Source: DAOTVC01 sp034437215 (GTDB lineage: Bacteria > Chloroflexota > Anaerolineae > B4-G1 > SLSP01). From it: a DNA stretch of 11,715 nucleotides. The stretch spans positions 1 to 11,715 of the forward strand of contig DAOTVC010000100.1 of NCBI GenBank assembly GCA_034437215.1, given 5' to 3'. Shown one piece after another: positions 6,347 to 11,715 of this stretch. Both the position numbers and the translations under genes were made by a program. The notes under the pieces were generated by a model that did no database searches, was not told the DNA's origin, and saw only the letters and a list, made by a program, of their open reading frames with translations. Each line of letters begins with the position of its first letter. Within the stretch, counting starts at the first letter, position 1.

Positions 6347-8599
6347 GTGAAGAGACGCCTTACCCTGATCCTGGTCGCTTTTTTTGCTCTGCTCCTGGTT
6401 GCCGCCGGCTGGCTCTACCTTCCCAACCTCTACGCGAGGCGGCAGATCACCGGCCCCCTGACCTCCGCTCTTCCCGACGCCGACTACACGGTGGGTGATT
6501 TCCTCCTGCAGTGGCGGGAGGAGGGCGGGGGTACCCTCGAGGTCCGTCACCGTAGCGATCCCGGTAGGATCCTGTGGGCGACGCTGCCCGGGAAGGGCTT
6601 CGTCGCTGCCGCGGAAGGTGAGGCGGCGATCGAGGAGGAGCGGGGCTCCTTCTTTATCGAAGACGACCTGGACACGGTCTGTACCCGCCAGACGCTGGAG
6701 AGCATCACCGAGGAAGGGGAAGGGGTGCAGCTGGAGGGGATCCTGCGCTGTGGTGGCGGTGAGGCGGTGGGGTACGCGCTCACCTTCACCCAACCCCGTC
6801 CCAACCATTTGGCCTTCCGGCTGACCCTGGCCGATCCTCGCTACAACCGCACCTACCTCACCTACGCCTCGCACCGGGACGAGCGCTTCTTCGGCTTCGG
6901 GGAGCAGTTTTCTTACTTCGATCTCAAGGGGCGGCGGTTGCCCCTCTTCGTCATGGAGCAGGGGATCGGGCGCGGCGCCCAGCCCATCACCCTGGGCGCC
7001 AACCTGCAGGCGCGGGCGGGTGGGGCCTGGCACACCAGTTACGCCGGCGTCCCTCACTACGTCACCAGCGACCTGCGCTCCCTCTTCCTCGAGACCTACG
7101 CCTACAGCGTCTTCGACCTGCGCCGCGCCGACCGGGTGCACGTCCAGCTCTTCGAGCCGGAGCTGGAGGGGCGCATCCTCTACGGTGAGAGCCCCGCCGC
7201 GCTCATCGGAGAGTACACCGAGGTGGCAGGGCGGATGCGCCCCCTGCCCGACTGGATTCTGGAGGGCGCGGTCGTGGGGATGCAGGGCGGCACCGACCGG
7301 GTGCGCGAGGTCTTCGAGCAGCTGCAGGCCCACGACGTGCCGCTGGCGGGCTTCTGGCTCCAGGATTGGGTGGGGCAGCGCGAGACGAGCTTCGGCAAGC
7401 AGCTCTGGTGGAATTGGGAGCTCGATCAGGAGCGCTATCCGGAGTGGGAGGCGCTCGTTGCGGATCTCGCGGCGGAGGACGTGCGCGTTCTCACCTACGC
7501 CAGCCCCTTCCTGACCGACGTCTCCGTGAAGCCCAACGCCCGCCGGAATCTCTTCGCCGAGGCCGCCGAGCAGGGCTTTCTCGTCCAGACCGCCGAAGGG
7601 GAGCCCTACCTCATCCAGAACACCGACTTCGCCGCCGGTCTGGTGGACTTGACCAATCCCGAGGCGTGGGCGTGGATGCGCTCGGTGCTCGAGGAGGAGG
7701 TCATCGGGGCCGGGGCCTCCGGCTGGATGGCGGACTTCGGGGAGGCGCTGCCTAACGACGCCCGTCTCCACTCCGGCGAGCCGGCGGACCTCGTCCACAA
7801 CCGCTACCCCGAGCTCTGGGCCGAGCTCAACCGCGAGGTGGTGGACGTCGCCGTCGGAGGGGAGAGCCTCGTCTTCTTCAACCGCTCGGGCTACCGCCGG
7901 AGCCCCGGTTCGGTGACCCTCTTCTGGCTGGGGGATCAGCTGGTCAGCTGGGACCGCCACGACGGCATCAAGACCGCGGTGACCGGGCTGCTGAGCGGCG
8001 GCATCTCGGGCTACAGCCTCAACCACAGCGACATCGGCGGCTACACCACCATCACCAACCCCATCGCCGACTACCACCGCAGCCGCGAACTCCTCATGCG
8101 CTGGATGGAGCTCAACGCCTTCACCACCGTCTACCGCACCCACGAGGGGAACCAGCCGGAGCAGAACCACCAGATCTACTCCGACGAGGAGGCGCTGGCG
8201 CACTTCGCCCGCTTTGCCAAGGTCTACGAGGCCTGGGCCTTCTACCGCAAGGAGCTGGTCATCGAGGCGGCGGAGACGGGGCTGCCCGTCGTGCGCCACC
8301 CCTTCATCCACTACCCTGACGATCCCCACGTCTACGGGCTCTCCTACCAGGAGTTCCTCGTGGGGACGGAGCTCCTCGTCGCCCCGGTGCTCGACCCCGA
8401 AACGGAGGAGGTGGAGGTCTATCTGCCCGGGGGGCGCTGGGTGCACCTCTGGTCGGGGCAGCGCTACGAGGTCGAGACCGAGGGGCTGTGGGTCACCGTC
8501 CCCGCTCCTCTGGGCGAGCCGGGCGTCTTCTACCGCGAGGGCTCCGCCGTGGGCGAGCGCTTCGTCGCGAACCTCCGGGAGGCAGGCATCCTGGAGTGA
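6347..8599 (+). CDS. Membrane-anchored GH31 glycoside hydrolase, sulfoquinovosidase (YihQ)-like
   Basis: The 750-residue protein (GTG start) has an N-terminal hydrophobic anchor or signal (about 5-24), a beta-sandwich domain (about 40-300) and a GH31 TIM barrel. The retaining catalytic pair is Asp463 (nucleophile, in GWMADFGE) and Asp530 (acid/base, in LGDQ). Many segments match E. coli YihQ as remembered: GEQFSYFDLKG, EQGIGRG, MQGGT, QDWVG, SFGK then WNW, HSDIGGYTT and RTHEGN. Of the five residues that define substrate recognition in YihQ (Gln262, Gln288, Arg301, Trp304, Tyr508), four are kept (Gln313, Gln339, Trp355, Tyr566). The sulfonate-binding Arg301 is Gln352 here. An alpha-glycosidase acting outside the membrane is well supported. 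Sulfoquinovosidase activity is doubtful, and an uncharged or differently substituted alpha-glycoside may be the substrate. No sulfoglycolysis genes are visible nearby. Confidence 0.9.
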   Translation: MKRRLTLILVAFFALLLVAAGWLYLPNLYARRQITGPLTSALPDADYTVGDFLLQWREEGGGTLEVRHRSDPGRILWATLPGKGFVAAAEGEAAIEEERGSFFIEDDLDTVCTRQTLESITEEGEGVQLEGILRCGGGEAVGYALTFTQPRPNHLAFRLTLADPRYNRTYLTYASHRDERFFGFGEQFSYFDLKGRRLPLFVMEQGIGRGAQPITLGANLQARAGGAWHTSYAGVPHYVTSDLRSLFLETYAYSVFDLRRADRVHVQLFEPELEGRILYGESPAALIGEYTEVAGRMRPLPDWILEGAVVGMQGGTDRVREVFEQLQAHDVPLAGFWLQDWVGQRETSFGKQLWWNWELDQERYPEWEALVADLAAEDVRVLTYASPFLTDVSVKPNARRNLFAEAAEQGFLVQTAEGEPYLIQNTDFAAGLVDLTNPEAWAWMRSVLEEEVIGAGASGWMADFGEALPNDARLHSGEPADLVHNRYPELWAELNREVVDVAVGGESLVFFNRSGYRRSPGSVTLFWLGDQLVSWDRHDGIKTAVTGLLSGGISGYSLNHSDIGGYTTITNPIADYHRSRELLMRWMELNAFTTVYRTHEGNQPEQNHQIYSDEEALAHFARFAKVYEAWAFYRKELVIEAAETGLPVVRHPFIHYPDDPHVYGLSYQEFLVGTELLVAPVLDPETEEVEVYLPGGRWVHLWSGQRYEVETEGLWVTVPAPLGEPGVFYREGSAVGERFVANLREAGILE

Positions 8600-8665
8600 A
8601 TCCTCCACCGACAGGCTGCCGCCTGCGACGCAGTTGAAAGACAACCGGGACACAACGGGAGGCGT

Positions 8666-8717
8666 GGGCCGTGAAGCGTGAAACGTGAAGTCCCTCACGT
8701 TTCACGCTTCACGGCCC
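8666..8717. repeat. Perfect 23-bp inverted repeat built from GTGAARC heptamers
   Basis: Arms at 8666-8688 and 8695-8717 are exact reverse complements with a 6-base loop. Inside, the left arm steps in sevens: GTGAAGC (8671-8677), GTGAAAC (8678-8684) and GTGAAGT (8685-8691). The right arm mirrors this with CCCTCAC, GTTTCAC and GCTTCAC. It lies between the convergent GH31 and zinc-ribbon genes, so it could fold in both transcripts, but no T-run follows on either side. The units match those of the inverted repeat at 4184-4231. Bases 8600-8665 hold nothing recognisable. Confidence 0.7.
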
Positions 8718-8763
8718 CCTCAAAGAGACCTATCGTGTTGGCGACAAGCTCCCATGACCGAGT

Positions 8764-8798
8764 GTCCTAATCCCCAATCCCTGGTCCCTCATCCCTCA
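8764..8798. repeat. Heptamer-periodic array, unit TCCCYVR
   Basis: Exactly five 7-base units fill 35 bases, starting with GTCCTAA and TCCCCAA (8764-8777) and ending with two identical TCCCTCA units (8785-8791 and 8792-8798). Read on the minus strand it is a GGGA-rich series. It ends 5 bases before the stop codon of the zinc-ribbon gene. Confidence 0.65.
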
Positions 8799-8803
8799 GC
8801 CTT

Positions 8804-10252
8804 TCACGCGAGCGCGGTCCCACAGCGCTGGCAGTGCGCGCTCTTCAGATCGGGGGGCGCGAACTGCTCGTGAGCGCACTCGGGGCAGCGGCGGAAGGCA
8901 CGCACGTCGTAGCCGCAGGCGGCGCAGAAGCCCTGCCCCTCCGTCACCGCCTCCCCACAGCGCGGGCAGTGACGGATTCCTACTGCCGCCGTCTCAACAG
9001 GAGCCGGGACGACCTCCTGGGGCGCCGGGACCTCCTCCTCATCCTCGGTCCTCTCCTTGCGGGGGCGCCGGGCGTAGAGCCACATGAAGGTCGCCACCAG
9101 GAGCAGCCCCCCGAAGGCCAGGACCAGCCCCGAGAAGGGGAGCAGCATCCCCAGCGAGAGGCAGACGAGGACGATGAAGAGGAGCCAACCGGCCCGCCAC
9201 CAGGTCTCCCGCCACCCCACGCTCACGCCGAGGAAGGCGATGGTGAGGGTCGAGATGAGCCCCAGGGTCAGGAGGGCGGCGGGCACGACGCCCACGAGGC
9301 CGCTCAGGAAGGCGAGCAACGGATAGAAGAGGGCCACGCCCAGCCCTACCAGCAGGTAGCCGATGAAGGACATCCGAATGTCGTCGATCCAGAACATGCC
9401 CGCCAGGGCGACGAGGAAGAGCCCCACCCAGAAGGGGGCGGCGGCGGCCAGCCCCTGGAAGTCGGCCTGCAGCCGGGCGATGCGCTGGCGCAGGCTGAGC
9501 CGCTCGGGGAGCCGGATCTTGATGTTGCGGGCGGGGATCAGCCCCGTGTAGGACCAGCGGAAGAGCTCGCTCTCCTCCTCGACGGTGTGGTCGGTGGGGC
9601 TGAGGGCGTCCTCCAGCACCTCGCTCCCCGTCAGCCCCTCGATGAGCACCGCCACGTCGAGGGTGTCGAAGCGGCGGTCGCTGCTCAGCCCGTAGGCGAA
9701 GCTCTGCGCGCCGTCGGCCCGGTAGCGGACGGTGATCTCGTGCTCCTCCCCCGTCTCCATCAGCTTCTGCCAGCGAATCTCGTACACGCTGTAGCGCGCT
9801 TGCGGCGCCTCCTCCCCATCCACCAGGAACTCGACGGCGTGCAGATTGTCCAGGTTGCCGGGGAAGGGGAAGACGAGCTCCACCGTCGCCGTGGGGGCGG
9901 GACCCGGATAGCTGAGGTGGTAGGTGGCGTCGAAGAGCAGATCGTAGACCGTCGCCGTGACCCCGGCCTCCTCCTCGTAGCGGGCGTCGAGCCGGGCCTC
10001 GACCTCCGCCTCCCACTCCGCCAGCGTCGCCGCCTGGACCTCGCCGCCGGGGAGGACGACGTTGGAGACGGGCGGTGCCTGCACGATGTTGCGCTCGTAC
10101 TTGTTGATGAGCCACTGCTCCTGCTCTGCCGTGTAGAGCTGCGACTCGAAGTTGGCGGTGAGCAGGAAGAAGAGCACGAAGACGCTCAGGAGCCCGAAGA
10201 GTAAAATGCCGCCGACGATCCACCCACCGACTTTTAGACCGCGCTTGACCAT
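8804..10252 (-). CDS. Membrane protein with large outer domain and two C-terminal zinc ribbons
   Basis: The 482-residue protein has an N-terminal helix (9-32), then a soluble, beta-rich outer domain (about 33-270). Five helices follow at about 273-289, 294-315, 318-342, 352-371 and 373-393. After an acidic, proline-rich linker (400-425) come two zinc ribbons: Cys429/432/443/446 (CPRCG and CAACG) and Cys456/459/474/477 (CPECA and CQRCG). Six helices with a cytosolic N-terminus put the ribbons in the cytosol. The helix, outer domain and multi-helix layout recalls CreD-type inner-membrane proteins, but that is a topology match only. No enzyme motif is seen. The zinc ribbons suggest protein or nucleic-acid contact inside the cell, coupled to the outer domain. 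The ATG at 10252 is chosen because AAGGAGG lies 5 bases upstream; an upstream in-frame ATG near 10432 would start in a mobile-like element. Confidence 0.85.
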   Translation of the reverse strand: MVKRGLKVGGWIVGGILLFGLLSVFVLFFLLTANFESQLYTAEQEQWLINKYERNIVQAPPVSNVVLPGGEVQAATLAEWEAEVEARLDARYEEEAGVTATVYDLLFDATYHLSYPGPAPTATVELVFPFPGNLDNLHAVEFLVDGEEAPQARYSVYEIRWQKLMETGEEHEITVRYRADGAQSFAYGLSSDRRFDTLDVAVLIEGLTGSEVLEDALSPTDHTVEEESELFRWSYTGLIPARNIKIRLPERLSLRQRIARLQADFQGLAAAAPFWVGLFLVALAGMFWIDDIRMSFIGYLLVGLGVALFYPLLAFLSGLVGVVPAALLTLGLISTLTIAFLGVSVGWRETWWRAGWLLFIVLVCLSLGMLLPFSGLVLAFGGLLLVATFMWLYARRPRKERTEDEEEVPAPQEVVPAPVETAAVGIRHCPRCGEAVTEGQGFCAACGYDVRAFRRCPECAHEQFAPPDLKSAHCQRCGTALA

Positions 10253-10263
10253 GGTACCTCCTT

Positions 10264-10304
10264 GGGGAGTAGTGAGAAGTGAGCAGGGATCAGGGGGATT
10301 AGGG
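10264..10304. repeat. Heptamer-periodic array (AGTGAGM then AGGGATC units)
   Basis: Seven-base steps run GGGGAGT (10264-10270), AGTGAGA, AGTGAGC and AGGGATC (to 10291), then loosen to a 9-base AGGGGGATT and AGGG. AGTGAGC (10278-10284) has an inverted copy GCTCACT at 10321-10327, so a hairpin is possible. It lies in the leader of the zinc-ribbon gene, just upstream of its ribosome site. Confidence 0.55.
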
Positions 10305-10360
10305 TGCCGCCGTTCACTCTGCTCACTCGCTGCTTTTCTCGTCTCCTTCGTAACGTTGTC

Positions 10361-10389
10361 ATTATACTTTGGAGAAGTCGGATAGTCAT
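10361..10389 (-). promoter_or_regulatory. Promoter for the zinc-ribbon membrane protein gene
   Basis: On the minus strand a perfect TATAAT (10366 to 10361) follows ATGACT (10389 to 10384, four of six -35 bases) at a 17-bp spacing. The leader would be about 100 nt and carry the heptamer array. The -35 box lies within the first copy of the 11-bp direct repeat that flanks the MITE-like element. Confidence 0.5.
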
Positions 10390-10560
10390 TTATTGACTCT
10401 GCTGAAAAAAGCCTTTTTACCACAGAGGGCACGGAGATTTTTTAAATTGGACTTCATAAAATCAGGCAAAAGAGCGCTTTTATAAAGATATTTTACTATC
10501 TCCTTGGTTTTCTCGGTGTTCTCCGTGTTGGAAGGATTTTTTTCAGGGCAGTCATTTATT
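10384..10560. mobile_element. MITE-like element with 11-bp flanking direct repeats
   Basis: AGTCATTTATT occurs at 10384-10394 and again at 10550-10560, enclosing 155 bp. The enclosed segment has imperfect inverted ends: CTGAAAAAA (10402-10410) then CCTT and a CACAGAG/CACGGAG tract on the left; the reverse complement of the right end reads CTGAAAAAAA (from 10546), then CCTT and ACACGGAGA. The similarity extends over about 35 bases with mismatches. The interior is AT-rich, unlike the flanking genes, and codes for nothing. CACAGAG/CACGGAG-type tracts recur between genes in many environmental bacterial genomes. No transposase is present, so movement would need one in trans. The direct repeat may be the target-site duplication. 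Confidence 0.5.
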
Positions 10561-10564
10561 TTCT

Positions 10565-10571
10565 AGGGAGG
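10565..10571 (+). promoter_or_regulatory. Ribosome binding site that favours the start at 10580
   Basis: AGGGAGG is 8 bases before the ATG at 10580 but only 2 bases before an in-frame ATG at 10574. The downstream start has the better spacing; the difference is two residues (Met-Ser). Confidence 0.55.
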
Positions 10572-10579
10572 CCATGAGC

Positions 10580-11715
10580 ATGAGCGTGAGCGCTTGGGAA
10601 TCGTTGCTGCAGGAGTTGGAGGCGCGCTTCGGTCGCTGGATCGAGGACGAGGGGGCGCTGGAGGCGGGGCGGATGAGCGCCGACCTCTACCCCTACGAGG
10701 CGCTCTTCTCCCCCATCCAGATCAACGGGGTGAAGGTCAAGAACCGCATCATCATGGGCCCCATGGGCAACCTCTTCGTCTCCAACCCCCTGGGGAAGCC
10801 CGACGCGAAGCTCATCGCCTACTACGAGGCGCGCGCGAAGGGCGGGGCGGGCCTCATCACCTCGGGCCTCGTCCCCATCGACGGCAAGGTCGAGCCCGCC
10901 GTCACCGGGCGCTGGAACGACGCCATCCTCCCCCGCCTCGACGGCTCCTTCACCGTCATCTCCGGCTGGAAGGACCTCGTCGCCGCCGTCCACGCCCACG
11001 GCGCGCGCTTCTTCATGCAACTGACGCCGGGCTTCGGCAGGGTGGGGCCGCCCCTCTCCATCTTCAAGCTCCGCCTCCCCGTCTCCTCCTCCTGGCACCC
11101 CAACCACCACGTCCCCCAGCTCCCCTGCCGCCCCCTCTCCGACCGGGAGTGCCGCCGCCTCATCAAGGGGGGCGGGCAGATGGCGGTGCTGGCCCGCGGC
11201 TGCGGCGTCGACGGCGTCTATCTCCACGGGCACGAGGGTTACCTCCTGGAGCAGCTGACCAACCCCGCCTTCAACAACCGCCTCCTGAGCCACTTCTCCG
11301 ACTGGCAGACCTTCGGGCTGGAGCTGGTGCGGGAGATCCGGAGGAAGGTGGGGCCGCGCTACCCCATCATGTACCGCATCGACCTCTCCCTGGCCCTCAA
11401 CGCCACCTACGGGGAGCGGATGGAGGAGGTGCGCCTGCTGCGCCGCTTCCGGGACGAGCGCACGGTGGAGATGACGCTGGCCTACATGCGGAACCTGGTG
11501 GCGGAGGGCGTGGACATCTTCGACGTGGACCTGGGCTGCTACGAGAACTGGTGGCTGCCCCACCCGCCCAACGGGATGCCGCCGGGCTGCTTCCTGCCCG
11601 TGGCGCGGCTGGTGAAGCGCCACTTCGAGGAGGAGGGTGTCCTCTCCAACGCCGGGCTGCCCGTGCCCGTCGTCGCCGTGGGGAAGTTGGGCTACCCCGA
11701 CCTGGCGGAGGGGGC
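10580..11715 (+). CDS. Old Yellow Enzyme-type FMN oxidoreductase (C-terminus outside window)
   Basis: There are 378 visible codons with no stop before the edge. Residues about 40-375 form an FMN-binding TIM barrel of the Old Yellow Enzyme/2,4-dienoyl-CoA reductase family. The family start LFSPIQINGVKVKNRIIMGPM is at 43-62, followed by AYYEARAKGGAGLI (80-93), FFMQL (144-148), the HGHEGYLLEQL element (216-226) and the PVVAVGKL phosphate-loop strand (363-370). Members reduce activated double bonds; the long type adds a 4Fe-4S motif and an FAD/NAD(P)H domain beyond this point, which cannot be seen here. Two oddities appear. A helical extension of about 40 residues precedes the barrel. The usual N-x-RTDEYGGS loop after the HGYL element reads NNR then LLSHFSDWQ (235-243). 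The QL motif is also followed by TPGFGR rather than the common HxGR. The substrate is unknown. Confidence 0.85.
   Translation, partial: MSVSAWESLLQELEARFGRWIEDEGALEAGRMSADLYPYEALFSPIQINGVKVKNRIIMGPMGNLFVSNPLGKPDAKLIAYYEARAKGGAGLITSGLVPIDGKVEPAVTGRWNDAILPRLDGSFTVISGWKDLVAAVHAHGARFFMQLTPGFGRVGPPLSIFKLRLPVSSSWHPNHHVPQLPCRPLSDRECRRLIKGGGQMAVLARGCGVDGVYLHGHEGYLLEQLTNPAFNNRLLSHFSDWQTFGLELVREIRRKVGPRYPIMYRIDLSLALNATYGERMEEVRLLRRFRDERTVEMTLAYMRNLVAEGVDIFDVDLGCYENWWLPHPPNGMPPGCFLPVARLVKRHFEEEGVLSNAGLPVPVVAVGKLGYPDLAEG

Noticed and set aside
6347..8599. Sulfoglycolysis locus around the YihQ-like enzyme.
   Set aside because: No sulfoquinovose isomerase, kinase, aldolase, transporter or sulfonate-processing gene is visible, and the key Arg is missing; the nearby dehydrogenase is of a general polyol type in a separate unit.
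6254..8698. Long open frame of 814 codons on the minus strand opposite the GH31 gene.
   Set aside because: It is antisense to a gene with clear family motifs; its translation is rich in Gly, Val, His, Glu and Pro repeats typical of the complement of a GC-rich gene, with no ribosome site or domain.
8666..8717. Classical rho-independent terminator for the GH31 or zinc-ribbon gene.
   Set aside because: The stem is excellent but no T-run follows on either strand, and related units also occur between divergent genes, so it is listed as a repeat.
8834..10204. Open frame of 456 codons on the plus strand opposite the zinc-ribbon gene.
   Set aside because: Low-complexity Glu/Gly/Gln-rich translation, antisense to a protein with helices and four CxxC motifs.
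10253..10432. N-terminal extension of 60 residues on the zinc-ribbon protein from an ATG near 10432.
   Set aside because: It runs through the promoter, the heptamer array and the MITE-like end, has no ribosome site, and would put a charged segment before the signal-type helix; the ATG at 10252 has AAGGAGG.

Overview
The window is GC-rich coding DNA (third codon positions mostly G or C) with AT-richer, repeat-laden gaps. It carries nine genes, two of them cut by the window edges. No rRNA, tRNA, CRISPR, phage or transposase gene is visible. The gene mix fits an environmental bacterium: a DUF362 protein, a beta-lactamase-fold hydrolase with a membrane tail, a membrane protein ending in two zinc ribbons, a membrane-anchored GH31 enzyme and a long-type Old Yellow Enzyme. 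With the heptamer repeats between genes it is reminiscent of Chloroflexota (Anaerolineae-like). That placement is an inference from style; no marker gene supports it.

Layout. A DUF362 gene (1-888, minus, C-terminus off window) is divergent from an unrecognised seven-helix membrane protein (1202-1948, plus). A convergent gap (1949-2211) holds a perfect 19-bp palindrome, a second hairpin and a G-quadruplex-type motif. Next comes a secreted or anchored serine beta-lactamase-like protein (2212-4131, minus), divergent from an overlapping pair: a zinc-dependent sugar-alcohol/threonine-type dehydrogenase (4405-5439) and a gamma-glutamylcyclotransferase-fold protein (5432-5851). A DUF4258 protein (5943-6257) appears to be its own transcription unit, with a good sigma-70 promoter that starts in the preceding stop codon and a terminator after it. 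A GTG-started, membrane-anchored GH31 glycosidase (6347-8599) closely resembles sulfoquinovosidase YihQ but has Gln where YihQ has its sulfonate-binding Arg. It converges on the double-zinc-ribbon membrane protein (8804-10252, minus). That gene is divergent from an FMN-dependent Old Yellow Enzyme-type oxidoreductase (10580 to the right edge).

The genes do not form one pathway. Apart from the dehydrogenase/cyclotransferase pair they look like separate transcription units, and alternating strands and promoter-like sites support this. Several handle sugars, polyols or redox substrates or sit in or outside the membrane, but no shared substrate can be read from the sequence.

The most unusual feature is between the genes. 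Four of the larger gaps contain short arrays with a seven-base period, each with a different unit, and two of these are folded into palindromes. The 10253-10579 gap also holds a MITE-like element of about 155 bp flanked by an 11-bp direct repeat that abuts a promoter.
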